A DNA stretch of 64,000 nt, from assembly GCA_024742405.1 (NCBI GenBank), contig JANSYP010000003.1, forward strand, positions 1-64,000, given 5' to 3'. The notes beneath the pieces are model-generated. The model was not told where the DNA came from. It searched no databases and was given only the letters and a program-made list of their open reading frames with translations. This stretch comes from Paracoccaceae bacterium. GTDB lineage: Bacteria; Pseudomonadota; Alphaproteobacteria; Rhodobacterales; Rhodobacteraceae. Positions 34,097 through 43,713 of this stretch are shown piece after piece (the stretch's first letter is position 1; each line of letters begins with the position of its first letter). The translations under genes were made by a program, and so were the position numbers.

Positions 34097-35284
34097 ATGA
34101 GCCAGAATTCCGAACCACAGACCACAGAACCCGGCTCGCGTTCCGGCATGGGCAGACGTGCGGTGCAGCGGGCGGGTATACTGGCGGGCACGGCACTTGT
34201 CGCAGCCCTCGCGGTTGGCGCGGTCATCGGGGCCACGACCATGATCAGTGCCAATTCGGTGCGGATCGCGACCGAAGAAGCGGCACCGCCCCTGACGGTC
34301 AGCACCGTGGTGCTGAACGTTCAGGACAGCTACGCCATCCCGCAGGACTTTGTCGGCCAGATCGAGCCGCGCCGCGCTGCGGTGCTGGGGTTTGAGACCG
34401 GTGGCACGCTCGCTGAGATCGCGGTGGACGAAGGCTGGCAGGTGACCCAAGGCGCGATCCTCGCCCAGCTCGATACCCGGGTACTGGACGCGCAGCTGCG
34501 CCAGCAGCGCGCTGCGCGTGAAGCGCTCGTGGCGCAGCGCGAGCTCGCCGAACTGACCGCCGAACGGCAGGAGGCCCTGGCCGATAGGAATTTCTCCTCA
34601 CAGCAGCGCGCCGATGAGACCCGCCTGCGCGTGGTCGAGCTGGAGGCCCGACTGGCGGAGGTCGATGCTGCGATCGTCGGTGTCGAAGTGCAGATCGACA
34701 AGGCGATGATCCGTGCGCCGTTCGACGGCGTGATCGGACGGCGGCTGGCGGATGATGGCACCCGCGTCGCGCCCTCTGAACCTGTGGTCGAAGTGCTGGA
34801 ACGCGCCGCCCCCCGCCTGCGCATCGGGCTCGCCCCGGAAACCGCCGCGACGCTCGAACGCGACCGCCCCTATACCGTGACCATCGCCGGGGCCGATCAT
34901 GAAGCTTGGCTCGAGAGCCGTCGGGGCGATATCGATACCCGGACCCGGACACTCCCCGTCTTGTTCGAACTGCGCGGCACGGACGCCGCTGCCCTGCCCT
35001 ACGGTCTCGTCACCCGCCTCAGCGTGACTCGTGAGGTTCCCGGACGCGGCGCCTGGGTGCCGCTGAGCGCGCTCGCCGAAGGCACGCGCGGGCTGTGGAA
35101 CCTGATGCGCATCGACCGCACCGGCACAGACGGCCCCGTCGTCGTTCGCGAGGCGGTGGAGATCCTTTATGCCGACGAAACGCGCGCTTATGTGCGCGGC
35201 GGTCTTACCGACAGCATGGAGATCGTCACCGATGGCATCCATCGCGTCGCCGCCGGCCAGCGCGTTCTGGCCAGCGGGAGCTGA
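34097..35284 (+). CDS. RND efflux membrane-fusion subunit
   Basis: 395-residue HlyD/AcrA-type periplasmic adaptor. After an N-terminal membrane anchor (about residues 25-50) comes the barrel-sandwich half QDFVGQIEPRRAAVLGFETG, a coiled-coil hairpin (AALVAQRELAELTAE-like region, residues 140-195), then IRAPFDGVIGRRLADDGTRV and a beta-barrel. It links the inner-membrane pump to an outer-membrane channel. It is followed five bases later by the pump gene. No outer-membrane factor gene is present, so a shared one is likely used. Confidence 0.92.
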   Translation: MSQNSEPQTTEPGSRSGMGRRAVQRAGILAGTALVAALAVGAVIGATTMISANSVRIATEEAAPPLTVSTVVLNVQDSYAIPQDFVGQIEPRRAAVLGFETGGTLAEIAVDEGWQVTQGAILAQLDTRVLDAQLRQQRAAREALVAQRELAELTAERQEALADRNFSSQQRADETRLRVVELEARLAEVDAAIVGVEVQIDKAMIRAPFDGVIGRRLADDGTRVAPSEPVVEVLERAAPRLRIGLAPETAATLERDRPYTVTIAGADHEAWLESRRGDIDTRTRTLPVLFELRGTDAAALPYGLVTRLSVTREVPGRGAWVPLSALAEGTRGLWNLMRIDRTGTDGPVVVREAVEILYADETRAYVRGGLTDSMEIVTDGIHRVAAGQRVLASGS

Positions 35285-35289
35285 GCGCG

Positions 35290-38200
35290 ATGCTGACCAC
35301 CGCAACCTTCCGCAACCCGCGCCTCGTCGCTCTGATCCTGTTGGTCGTGATTGCTGCGGGTCTGTCGGCCTTTCTGGCCCTCGGCCGGCAGGAAGACCCC
35401 ACGATCACCAATATCCAGGCGACGATCACGACCTTCTACCCCGGCGCAGATCCGGCCCGGATCGAGTCTCTGATCAGCCAGAAGCTGGAGGAAGAGCTGC
35501 GCGAGGTCCCCGAGATCGATGTGGTGACCTCCACCTCCTCGACCGGCGTGTCGGTGCTGCAGCTGGAGCTGATCGAAACCGTCAATCCCGACATCATCGA
35601 AGAGGTCTGGACCGACGCGCGTAACGCCATGGAAGACGCCGCGCGGACCTTCCCGGCCGGCGCTTTGGCACCGGAGTTCAACTCCGACAATCTTGGCGCT
35701 TTTGCAGCAATAGTGGCGCTCACACCGTCCCGCGACAATATCCCCGAGGCGGTGCTCGGGCGCTATTCCGAAGATCTTGCCGATGTGCTGCGCGCCGTTC
35801 CGGGCACCAAGAATGTCGAACGGTTCGGCGAACCTATCGAAGAGGTTCTGGTCCGGCTCGATCCGGTTCGCTCCTCCGCCATGGGTGTGACCGCTGACGA
35901 TGTCTCCCAGGCCGTGGCGCGGGCCGATGCCAAGGTACAGGCCGGTAAGTTGACGGCTACTGGATCGGAGCTGCTGCTCGAAGTCTCCGGCGAGATCGAA
36001 GTGCTCGACCGGCTGCGAGGGATCGTCATCGTCGAAAACGGCGATGGGAGCATGACCAAACTGGGTGAGATCGCCGAGGTCAGCCGCGGCCCCCGTCTAC
36101 CTGCGGACAGCCTCGCGCTCTCCCAGGGACAGAACGCGGTCCTGGTCGCCGTGCGGCTTGAGGACGGATTGCAGGTGGACACCTGGATGGGCCGCGTCGA
36201 TGCCGCTCTGGACGACTTCTCCTCCGGGCTGCCGGCGGGGTTGGAGGCGCGCCTGATCTTTGACCAGAGCGAGTACACGCTGGACCGCCTCGGCGAGGTC
36301 GGCACCAACATGGCGATTGGTGTCGGGCTGGTGGTCGCGGTCCTGCTGATCACCCTGGGCGTTCGCGCCGCAATGATCGTGGCAATGGTGCTGCCGCTCG
36401 TCAGTCTTGCGACCCTGGCGACGATGAACTTCGTAGGCCTGCCCCTGCACCAGATGTCGGTCACGGGGCTGATCGTGGCCCTCGGGCTCCTGGTCGATGC
36501 GGCCATCGTGATGACCGACGAGATCCGGCAGCGGCTGGCACGCGGCATGGCCCGGCTCGATGCCGTGGGCGAGGCCGTCGCGCGGCTCTGGGCGCCTCTG
36601 GCGGCCTCCACTGTCACCACCGCGCTGAGCTTCACCCCGATGATCCTGCTGCCCGGTCCGGCGGGCGATTTCGTGGGCTCCATCGCACTGGCCGTGGTCT
36701 TCATGCTGATCTGGTCGCTGATCATCGCGTTGACGGTGACGCCCGCGATTGCCGGCTGGCTGTTACCCGAAGGTGACCGCGCACAGGGCTGGAGCAACGG
36801 TATTCCCGCAGGTCTGCCCGGCCGCATCTTTCGCGCCACGATAGGCTGGGGCGTCCGCAACCCGATACGCTCCGTCATGCTGGCCCTCGTTCTGCCGGTC
36901 ACCGGTTTCATCAGCCTCGGCGGGCTGACGGCGCAGTTCTTCCCGGGCGTGGAACGCGACCAGTTCCATATCGAGGTCGAGCTTGCCGAAGGCACGTCGA
37001 TGGACCGGACCGAAGCGATGGTGCGCGCGATGGACAGCGATCTGCGTGCGACGGACGGGATCGCCGAGGTCGCGTGGACGATCGGGCGGTCGGCCCCGGC
37101 CTTCTACTACAACCTCGTCGGGAACCGAAAAAATGCGGCCGCCTTTGCCCAGGCGCTCATCACGACCGACAGCCCCGAGGCAACCGCGGCACTGCTGACC
37201 CCGCTTCAGGACCGGCTGAACGCGAACTATCCCGAGGCGCGCATCCTGGTGCGCGGTCTCGTGCAGGGTCCCCCGGTAAACGCCCCCATCGAGCTGCGTC
37301 TTGTCGGCACCGATCTGGCGACGCTGCGTGAAAAGGGCGAGGAGATTCGTTCCGTTCTGCTCGGGCTCGACCCGATCACCATCGTTCGCACGGAGCTCGA
37401 AGGCGGCGCCCCCAAGGTGTCGGTGACCGTGGATGAGGCGGCCGCGAACCTCGTCGGTCTGAGCCTCGGCGACGTTGCGCGCCAGCTGCAGGCGGGGCTC
37501 GACGGCGCCACCGGAGGCTCGCTCATCGAGGGTGGCGAAGAGCTGCCCGTGCGGGTGCGGCTCGGCGACGATCTGCGCAGCGATCTGGCCCGGATCTCGA
37601 ACCTGATGATCCTGCCGCCCGGCGCCCGCGACATCGCCGCTGACGGCGGCTTCCCCGGCATCCCGCTCTCGGCAATTGCAGAGGTCAGCCTGATTCCGGC
37701 GCAGGCCGAAATCACCCGGCGCAACAGCGAGCGTGTGAACACGGTCCAGGCCTTCGTCCAGCCCGGCGTGCTGCCTGAAGAGGCCTTGCAGCTGTCCCGC
37801 ACGGCGCTGGAAGAGGCAGGCTTCGTGCTGCCGACCGGACTGCGGATGGAGATCGGGGGCGACAGCGATGCCCGCGACGATACGGTCAACAACCTTCTCG
37901 CACCGATCGGGCTGATCCTGACGCTCTCCATCGCCACCGTCGTCCTCACGTTCGGGTCGTTCCGGCTCGCGGCGGTGACATTCGTGGTCGGCGGTCTGTC
38001 GGCCGGGTTGTCGTTCCTGTCGCTGGCGATCTTCAACTATCCGTTCGGGATCAATGCGATCATCGGCGTGATCGGCTCAATTGGCGTGTCGATCAATGCC
38101 GCGATCATCATTATGACCGGATTACAGGCGGACTGTCGCGCCCGCACGGGAGATACCGAAGCCATGACCGATGTGGTGATGGCCTCCTCACGTCACATCA

Positions 38201-38448
38201 TTTCGACGACCATCACGACCTTCGGGGGCTTTCTGCCGCTGATCCTGGCCGGTGGCGGGTTTTGGCCACCCTTCGCGATGTCGATCGCAGGCGGGGTGCT
38301 GTTGTCGACGGTGGTCAGTTTCTACTTCACGCCGCAGATGTTCGCGCTGGTCTACCCGCGCCGCGGGCGGCGCGAAACGGCGCGTGAGATGGCGGCCGAA
38401 GAGGCGGAGCGCGCGCACCTGCCCCGACTCCACGCCGAAGCAGCGTAG
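35290..38448 (+). CDS. RND-family inner-membrane efflux transporter
   Basis: 1052-residue AcrB/HAE1-like pump: a first membrane helix near the N-terminus, two large periplasmic loops (about 40-330 and 560-850), and two clusters of membrane helices. Markers are TITTFYPGADPARIESLISQ, VAVLLITLGVRAAMIVAMVL, LGLLVDAAIVMTDEI (helix 4 with the proton-relay aspartate) and SRHIISTTITTFGGFLPLIL. It uses the proton gradient to expel drugs or other compounds. ATG at 35290, five bases after the adaptor stop. Substrate unknown. Confidence 0.93.
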   Translation: MLTTATFRNPRLVALILLVVIAAGLSAFLALGRQEDPTITNIQATITTFYPGADPARIESLISQKLEEELREVPEIDVVTSTSSTGVSVLQLELIETVNPDIIEEVWTDARNAMEDAARTFPAGALAPEFNSDNLGAFAAIVALTPSRDNIPEAVLGRYSEDLADVLRAVPGTKNVERFGEPIEEVLVRLDPVRSSAMGVTADDVSQAVARADAKVQAGKLTATGSELLLEVSGEIEVLDRLRGIVIVENGDGSMTKLGEIAEVSRGPRLPADSLALSQGQNAVLVAVRLEDGLQVDTWMGRVDAALDDFSSGLPAGLEARLIFDQSEYTLDRLGEVGTNMAIGVGLVVAVLLITLGVRAAMIVAMVLPLVSLATLATMNFVGLPLHQMSVTGLIVALGLLVDAAIVMTDEIRQRLARGMARLDAVGEAVARLWAPLAASTVTTALSFTPMILLPGPAGDFVGSIALAVVFMLIWSLIIALTVTPAIAGWLLPEGDRAQGWSNGIPAGLPGRIFRATIGWGVRNPIRSVMLALVLPVTGFISLGGLTAQFFPGVERDQFHIEVELAEGTSMDRTEAMVRAMDSDLRATDGIAEVAWTIGRSAPAFYYNLVGNRKNAAAFAQALITTDSPEATAALLTPLQDRLNANYPEARILVRGLVQGPPVNAPIELRLVGTDLATLREKGEEIRSVLLGLDPITIVRTELEGGAPKVSVTVDEAAANLVGLSLGDVARQLQAGLDGATGGSLIEGGEELPVRVRLGDDLRSDLARISNLMILPPGARDIAADGGFPGIPLSAIAEVSLIPAQAEITRRNSERVNTVQAFVQPGVLPEEALQLSRTALEEAGFVLPTGLRMEIGGDSDARDDTVNNLLAPIGLILTLSIATVVLTFGSFRLAAVTFVVGGLSAGLSFLSLAIFNYPFGINAIIGVIGSIGVSINAAIIIMTGLQADCRARTGDTEAMTDVVMASSRHIISTTITTFGGFLPLILAGGGFWPPFAMSIAGGVLLSTVVSFYFTPQMFALVYPRRGRRETAREMAAEEAERAHLPRLHAEAA

Positions 38449-38650
38449 CTTTGGACAGGCCCTTCGCGCCCGGCGAGACCCACTCGCCGGATCAGCACTC
38501 GAGCCATAGCAGGGCTAGCGCCTCTGTCCCCGAGATGGCGACGCAAGTGTGGCCGCCGCGCCCTCGCAGGGTGTGCAACCGCCCGGCTGGCGTTGCCCTT
38601 TGGCGCGGAGCGGGGCTATAGCAGGCCGGTGAAAACTCCCGGAGCCCCCA

Positions 38651-39238
38651 ATGCGCCGAGCCAACCTGAGCCGAAAGACCGCGGAAACCGAAATCGCGGT
38701 GACCCTCGATCTCGACGGGACCGGAACCTATGACAACCGCACCGGCGTAGGGTTCTTCGACCATATGCTGGACCAACTCGCCCGGCACGCCCTGATCGAC
38801 ATGACGATCACGGCCACCGGCGATCTGCATGTCGACGACCACCACACGGTAGAGGATACCGGCATCACGCTCGGCCAAGCACTCACCCAAGCTGTGGGCG
38901 ACAAGCGGGGTATCCGCCGCTACGGATCCTGCCTGCTGCCGATGGATGACGCGCTGGTGCGCGCATCACTGGATCTTTCGGGGCGGCCCTATCTGGTCTG
39001 GAACGTGCCTCTGCCCGCAGCCAAGATCGGCAGCTTCGACACCGAACTGGTGCGCGAGTTCTTTCAGGCCCTGAGCACCCATGGCGGGATCACGCTCCAT
39101 GTCGAGGCGCTCGCCGGTCTCAACAGCCATCACATCACAGAGGCCGCGTTCAAGGCCGTGGCGCGCAGCTTGCGCGATGCGCTGGAGCTCGACCCCCGCC
39201 GCACTGACGCGGTGCCGTCGACCAAAGGGAGCCTGTAG
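38651..39238 (+). CDS. hisB: Imidazoleglycerol-phosphate dehydratase
   Basis: 195 residues, the monofunctional HisB of the histidine pathway. Metal-binding histidine clusters are present: [29 protein letters not shown] and [18 protein letters not shown] lies upstream of the ATG. It opens the run hisB-hisH-(opposite gene)-hisA-hisF-hisE, the order typical of Rhodobacterales. Confidence 0.96.
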   Translation: MRRANLSRKTAETEIAVTLDLDGTGTYDNRTGVGFFDHMLDQLARHALIDMTITATGDLHVDDHHTVEDTGITLGQALTQAVGDKRGIRRYGSCLLPMDDALVRASLDLSGRPYLVWNVPLPAAKIGSFDTELVREFFQALSTHGGITLHVEALAGLNSHHITEAAFKAVARSLRDALELDPRRTDAVPSTKGSL

Positions 39239-39243
39239 GCCCT

Positions 39244-39879
39244 GTGATCACAGCCCTGGTGGATTACGAAAGCGGCAATCTGCATTCCGCGGAGAAGGCG
39301 TTTCAGCGCATGGCCGCAGATCATGGCGGCGAGATCATCGTAACCTCGGACCCTGCAACGGTCGCGCGCGCCGATCGAATCGTGTTGCCGGGCGACGGCG
39401 CATTCCCTGCCTGCCGGACGGGTCTGGCGGGTTATGACGGGCTTTTCGAGGCGATCGAACAGGCTGTGATCACAAAAGGGCGGCCGTTTCTGGGTATTTG
39501 CGTCGGAATGCAGATGCTGGCTAGCTGGGGGCGGGAATATGAAGACACCGCCGGCTTCGACTGGATCGCGGGCGAGGTGGTGCGGATCACGCCCGACGAC
39601 CCGGCGCTCAAAGTACCGCATATGGGCTGGAACGACCTTGTGATCACAGGCACACATCCCGTTCTTGAGGGCGTGCAGACCGGAGATCACGCCTATTTCG
39701 TCCACTCCTTCCAATTCCATACCGAGGAGACGTCAGAGACGCTGGCCCATGTGGCCTATGGCGGCGACGTCACCGCCATCGTTGCGCGCGACAATGTGCT
39801 GGGATTTCAGTTTCATCCTGAAAAGAGCCAGGCACCCGGGCTGCGGATGATTTCCAATTTTCTGAGCTGGACGCCCTGA
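39244..39879 (+). CDS. hisH: Imidazole glycerol phosphate synthase, glutaminase subunit
   Basis: 211-residue class I glutamine amidotransferase. The nucleophile lies in [11 protein letters not shown], and the His-Glu pair in FQFHPEKS. It feeds ammonia to HisF. The GTG start lies six bases after hisB. The short opposite-strand DUF2147 gene interrupts the his run after it. Confidence 0.96.
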   Translation: MITALVDYESGNLHSAEKAFQRMAADHGGEIIVTSDPATVARADRIVLPGDGAFPACRTGLAGYDGLFEAIEQAVITKGRPFLGICVGMQMLASWGREYEDTAGFDWIAGEVVRITPDDPALKVPHMGWNDLVITGTHPVLEGVQTGDHAYFVHSFQFHTEETSETLAHVAYGGDVTAIVARDNVLGFQFHPEKSQAPGLRMISNFLSWTP

Positions 39880-39883
39880 ACAA

Positions 39884-40267
39884 TCACTGTACGCGGGTCC
39901 AGACCTGGCTGCGGCAGAGGACGGCCACACAGCCCGATACCTTGAGCCGGGTGCCGTCGAGCGTCATCTTCGAGCTATAGGTTTTGTCCCGGTCCGGCGC
40001 CCAGATTTTGCCACCACCATAGGACCCACCGCCTTGCGGGGTCATATCCCAAACGATCTTGCGCCCGATGGCGTCGGAGGATCCCTGTCTGCCTTCGGCA
40101 TCGAAACCACGAACAAGCGTTCCGCAAATGGCCGGGCCACAGGCTGCGATTTCGACCTGCCCATAGGCGCCATCGTCGCCGGGCTGGGTCTGCCAAAGGC
40201 CGTAGACCGGATCGGTATGCGCCGCACTCGCGGCACCAGCAAAGACAAGAGCAAGGGCAAACTTCAT
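39884..40267 (-). CDS. DUF2147-family exported protein
   Basis: 127 residues with a signal peptide ([15 protein letters not shown]). The mature domain has the DUF2147 pattern: [11 protein letters not shown] at its start, [23 protein letters not shown], the [20 protein letters not shown] block, and [11 protein letters not shown] near the end. The family is secreted and of unknown function. GGAG precedes the ATG at 40267. It lies antisense between hisH and hisA, as in related genomes. Confidence 0.85.
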   Translation of the reverse strand: MKFALALVFAGAASAAHTDPVYGLWQTQPGDDGAYGQVEIAACGPAICGTLVRGFDAEGRQGSSDAIGRKIVWDMTPQGGGSYGGGKIWAPDRDKTYSSKMTLDGTRLKVSGCVAVLCRSQVWTRVQ

Positions 40268-40405
40268 TGCGGGTCTCCAAGGACAGGTTTTCTTTCGCCC
40301 CCTGAAGCGCGGACCGGAACGGCACGCCAGCGTGACGTTGCGCGCCTTGGCAACCGTGGCGATGCGTGGCAGAGGCGCGGCATCCATCTGCAAGGGACCG
40401 CCGTG

Positions 40406-41131
40406 ATGATCCTCTACCCTGCCATTGATCTGAAAGACGGCGCGTGCGTTCGGCTGCTCAAGGGCGATATGGACGAGGCCACGGTCTTCAACACCGATCC
40501 AGCCGCCCAGGCGCGGGCGTTTCAGAACGCAGGTTGCCAGTGGTTGCATCTGGTGGACTTGAATGGCGCGTTCGCAGGTGTCCCGGTGAATGCCGCGGCA
40601 GTCTCGAGCATCCTGGCGGCAGTGGACGTGCCGGTGCAGCTTGGCGGCGGCATCCGCGACATGGACACCATCGAAATGTGGCTCGACCGTGGCATCCGGC
40701 GGGTCATCCTCGGCACCGTCGCTGTGGAGGATCCCGACCTCGTGCGCGCCGCCGCACGCGCCTTCCCAGGCCAGATCGCGGTGGGGCTCGACGCCCGCGA
40801 CGGCAAGGTCGCCACGCGCGGCTGGGCCGAGGAGACCGAGCTGCAGGTCACCGATCTGGCGCGAAGCTTCGAAGATGCAGGCATCGCGGCGATCATTTAC
40901 ACCGACATCAACCGCGACGGTGCCATGAAGGGGCCCAACATCCCGGCCACCGCGGCGCTGGCGGATGTGGTGGGAATTCCCGTCATTGCATCGGGGGGGG
41001 TATCGTCGCTCGACGATCTGATCGCACTGCGTGATTGCGGTGCTCCCTTGGACGGCGCGATCTCGGGCCGGGCGCTCTATGACGGGGCGATCGATCTTTC
41101 CGCAGCGCTGCGCGCCTTGGCGGCCGACTGA
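40406..41131 (+). CDS. hisA: ProFAR isomerase
   Basis: 241-residue TIM barrel that isomerises ProFAR to PRFAR. The catalytic aspartates are in YPAIDLKDG and [10 protein letters not shown], and phosphate-binding loops GGGIRD and ASGGVSS are present. The ATG at 40406 follows AAGGGA; the longer frame upstream crosses the opposite-strand DUF2147 gene and is not used. Confidence 0.95.
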   Translation: MILYPAIDLKDGACVRLLKGDMDEATVFNTDPAAQARAFQNAGCQWLHLVDLNGAFAGVPVNAAAVSSILAAVDVPVQLGGGIRDMDTIEMWLDRGIRRVILGTVAVEDPDLVRAAARAFPGQIAVGLDARDGKVATRGWAEETELQVTDLARSFEDAGIAAIIYTDINRDGAMKGPNIPATAALADVVGIPVIASGGVSSLDDLIALRDCGAPLDGAISGRALYDGAIDLSAALRALAAD

Positions 41132-41178
41132 GGCGCGGCTTTCCTTTTTGCGGCGGGCGGCCTATCACCGCCAGCGCC

Positions 41179-41940
41179 ATGCTCAAGACCCGCATCATTC
41201 CCTGTCTCGACGTGAAAGACGGCCGTGTCGTCAAAGGGGTGAACTTTGTCGATCTGATCGATGCCGGTGATCCGGTGGAGGCCGCGCGGGCCTACGATGC
41301 TGCTGGCGCCGATGAGCTCTGTTTCCTTGACATCAATGCGACGCACGAAAACCGCGGCACGATGTACGATCTGGCGACGCGCACAGCCGAGCAGTGTTTC
41401 ATGCCGCTGACCATCGGCGGCGGCGTGCGCAACCGTGACGACGTCCGCGCGCTGCTGCTGGCAGGTGCGGACAAGGTCAGCTTCAACTCCGCCGCCGTGG
41501 CCAACCCGGAGGTCGTGGCCGAGGCCGCAAACCAGTTCGGCAGCCAGTGCATCGTTGTGGCCATCGACGCCAAGACCGTGGCCCCCGGCAGGTGGGAGAT
41601 CTTCACCCATGGCGGACGCCGGCCCACGGGGATCGACGCGGTGGCGTTCGCGCGGACGGTCGTGGCCAAGGGCGCGGGCGAAATCCTGCTAACATCGATG
41701 GACCGCGACGGCACGCGCGCAGGCTTCAATCTGCCGCTGACGCGCGCGATTTCCGATGCGGTGCCAGTTCCCGTCATCGCGAGCGGCGGGGTCGGCACGC
41801 TCGATCACCTCGTCGAGGGGGTCACGGAAGGCCGAGCCAGCGCAGTGCTGGCGGCTTCGATCTTTCACTTTGGCGACCATACGATCGGCGAGGCAAAGGC
41901 GCATATGGCTGCCGCGGGCATTCCGGTGCGTCTGACATGA
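41179..41940 (+). CDS. hisF: Imidazole glycerol phosphate synthase, cyclase subunit
   Basis: 253-residue TIM barrel: [20 protein letters not shown] with the catalytic Asp, [16 protein letters not shown], and the second catalytic Asp in [14 protein letters not shown]. It forms IGP and AICAR with HisH. It overlaps hisE in ATGA. Confidence 0.96.
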   Translation: MLKTRIIPCLDVKDGRVVKGVNFVDLIDAGDPVEAARAYDAAGADELCFLDINATHENRGTMYDLATRTAEQCFMPLTIGGGVRNRDDVRALLLAGADKVSFNSAAVANPEVVAEAANQFGSQCIVVAIDAKTVAPGRWEIFTHGGRRPTGIDAVAFARTVVAKGAGEILLTSMDRDGTRAGFNLPLTRAISDAVPVPVIASGGVGTLDHLVEGVTEGRASAVLAASIFHFGDHTIGEAKAHMAAAGIPVRLT

Positions 41941-42281
41941 GCGTTCTGGAAGAACTCGCCGCCGTGATCGAGGCGCGCAAGGTTGCCGATCCCGAAAGCT
42001 CCTGGACCGCGAAGCTTCTGGCCAAGGGGCCCGAGAAATGCGCGGAGAAGTTTGGCGAAGAAGCCGTAGAGGCCATCATCGAAGCGGTAAAGGGGGATCG
42101 CGCACGCCTGACGGCCGAGGCCGCCGACGTGTTGTACCATCTTCTGGTGATGCTGGCGGCGCGCGATGTGACGCTCGCAGAGGTGCTGGAGGAGCTTGCC
42201 CGGCGCCAGGGCGTCTCGGGGCTTACAGAAAAAAACGCCCGGGAGACCCGGGCGCTGAAGTCACGGAACGAGGGACAGTGA
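41937..42281 (+). CDS. hisE: Phosphoribosyl-ATP diphosphatase
   Basis: 114-residue all-helical [35 protein letters not shown] and [16 protein letters not shown] carry the metal-binding acidic residues of the MazG-like fold. It starts in an ATGA overlap with hisF. Near its 3' end the coding sequence contains a perfect inverted repeat that serves as a terminator for the opposite strand. Confidence 0.94.
   Translation: MSVLEELAAVIEARKVADPESSWTAKLLAKGPEKCAEKFGEEAVEAIIEAVKGDRARLTAEAADVLYHLLVMLAARDVTLAEVLEELARRQGVSGLTEKNARETRALKSRNEGQ
42229..42254 (-). terminator. Opposite-strand terminator inside hisE
   Basis: On the minus strand the sequence reads an 8-bp stem CGCCCGGG / CCCGGGCG with a 3-base loop followed by seven T. 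That is a canonical rho-independent terminator for transcripts of rlmB and the zinc-ribbon gene, embedded in the last codons of hisE. Confidence 0.75.
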
Positions 42282-42430
42282 AGTCAGCGCAGGTGTTCCG
42301 CATCTGCGCCCATGCATTAGAGATAGGTACCCCAACTCGAATTCCTAGAAGCGCTGCGTCGCCGCGCCATCACAGACGCGTTACTATAGATGCTAGCGCT
42401 TGACCGGTGTCCTTAGGGCAACACAGCGGG

Positions 42431-42736
42431 TCAATCGAAGATATCCTCGAACAGATCGAAGATCTCCGAGGCGACCCTGCGCGAGACGGACTTGCGGCGC
42501 TTGCGTCGCTTCGGTCGGGCGGGCACTGAGGACCAGACGTCTTCCGGCACTCTGGCCGCGGGCTTGCGCGGCGCCGAGGTTTTTCCCCGGGCAGTGGTCG
42601 GAAAGGCTTTCATCTTGTGAAGCGGCGCTCCGCAAGACCCACAGGCGAGCTCGTGTTGCACCCGGCCCGTGAGCACCAGCGCCGTGCGGCGGCCGCAATA
42701 GCAGCAGGTCGCCATTTTACCGCTTTGCTGTGCCAA
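42431..42736 (-). CDS. Small zinc-ribbon protein
   Basis: 101 residues. The N-terminal half has four cysteines as CCYCGRR...ACGSCGAPL, a zinc ribbon; the C-terminal half has a very basic stretch (PKRRKRRKSVSRR) and a short hydrophobic/acidic tail (FDLFEDIFD). It begins just after rlmB with a TTG at 42736 preceded by GGAGG; an ATG at 42715 is an alternative with a poorer site. It is probably cotranscribed with rlmB. A nucleic-acid-related role is plausible but unproven. Confidence 0.75.
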   Translation of the reverse strand: MAQQSGKMATCCYCGRRTALVLTGRVQHELACGSCGAPLHKMKAFPTTARGKTSAPRKPAARVPEDVWSSVPARPKRRKRRKSVSRRVASEIFDLFEDIFD

Positions 42737-42738
42737 TG

Positions 42739-43521
42739 CTACCTCCCACGCGTGGCCGCATAAAGCCCAACCGCCGCAGCGTTGGACACGTTGAGCGAGC
42801 CGAACGGGCCCTGCGCAGGGACACGCGCCAGCAGATCGCAGGTGTCGCGCGTGCGCTCACGCAGCCCTGGCCCTTCGGCTCCGAGCACGAGCCCGACCGG
42901 CCGGTCGACCAGGGGCGCGAGCGCCTCGTCCAGGGTGCTCTCGGCCTCTTCTGCAAGTCCGATCAGGACGTAGCCCATCTCCTGAAGCTGTCCCATCGCA
43001 GCGGCCAGGTTGCGTACACGCAGATACGGCTGACGCTCCAGCGCGCCCGATGCGGTCTTGGCCAAGGCACCTGTCTCCGGCGCCGAATGGCGCGCCGGTG
43101 CGATCACGGCACGGGCGCCAAAGACCTCGGCCGACCGCAGCACCGCGCCGACATTGTGCGGATCGCTCACCCGGTCGAGCAGCACGACCCGCGGCGCACC
43201 GGATCCGTCTGACATGCAGCACTCGGACAGCTCGCCCCAAGCCAGGGGGAGCACCTCCAGGGCCGCACCCTGATGCACCGACCCGACCTCGATCGGCGGC
43301 GCGAATTTCCTGGCATCAGTGATCTCGGGCGCCATGTCGCTGGATGCAATGGCTGCTTCCAATTTGGCCGCAGCGTTCGGCGTGACCATCAAACGCAGCT
43401 TCCGGCGCGCCGGGTTGGTCAACGCGTCCCGCACCGCATGCAGTCCGAACAGCCACACCGTCTCGGACGCCGATGCCCGGCGCGCGCGTTCCTTGTCGAT
43501 CACCCAGGCCGGTTTCTTCAC
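42739..43521 (-). CDS. rlmB: TrmH/SpoU-family 23S rRNA 2'-O-methyltransferase
   Basis: 260 residues. An N-terminal substrate-binding domain (VWLFGLHAVRDALTNPARRK) is followed by a SPOUT domain with a C-terminal knot: motif 1 LLDRVSDPHNVGAVLRSAE, motif 2 VGLVLGAEGPGLRE, motif 3 GSLNVSNAAAVGLY. It methylates G2251-type ribose in 23S rRNA in E. coli. GTG start with GGAGG. It sits beside the Tyr-type tRNA that served as integration site for the mobile element. Confidence 0.93.
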   Translation of the reverse strand: MKKPAWVIDKERARRASASETVWLFGLHAVRDALTNPARRKLRLMVTPNAAAKLEAAIASSDMAPEITDARKFAPPIEVGSVHQGAALEVLPLAWGELSECCMSDGSGAPRVVLLDRVSDPHNVGAVLRSAEVFGARAVIAPARHSAPETGALAKTASGALERQPYLRVRNLAAAMGQLQEMGYVLIGLAEEAESTLDEALAPLVDRPVGLVLGAEGPGLRERTRDTCDLLARVPAQGPFGSLNVSNAAAVGLYAATRGR

Positions 43522-43629
43522 CGGATACCTCCATCTGTTCCGGCGCGGACCCTGCGTCAGAGCGGCTGCGGCGTCCAGCGAATTTCGCTTGACGGGTTTG
43601 GGGGCGATGGCTAGTCAGCGCGGCACTGA

Positions 43630-43713
43630 GGGCGACGTGCTGCAAGGTGCGGCAGCGGACTGTAACTCCGCCGGGGAGACCCATGCCTGGTTCGATTCCA
43701 GGGTCGCCCACCA
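43630..43713 (+). tRNA. tRNA-Tyr-type (GTA), long variable arm, att site
   Basis: An 84-base class II tRNA: acceptor GGGCGAC/GTCGCCC, anticodon stem GCGGA/TCCGC with loop CTGTAAC (GTA), a variable arm CGGGGAGACCC, T-arm CCTGG-TTCGATT-CCAGG, and an encoded ACCA. The D-arm is compact (18 bases between acceptor and anticodon stems), and I do not find the usual U8/A14. The recombinase gene of the mobile element reads directly into its 3' end, marking it as the attachment site. Confidence 0.8.

Noticed and set aside
35763-36995. A 410-codon minus-strand frame
   Set aside because: Antisense shadow of the RND pump; Ser/Thr/Arg-rich composition typical of such shadows.
43316-43713. C-terminal continuation of the recombinase frame through the tRNA and into rlmB
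   Set aside because: It is run-on translation past the attachment site; the phrase MVGDPGIEPG is the translated tRNA complement, not a native protein end.
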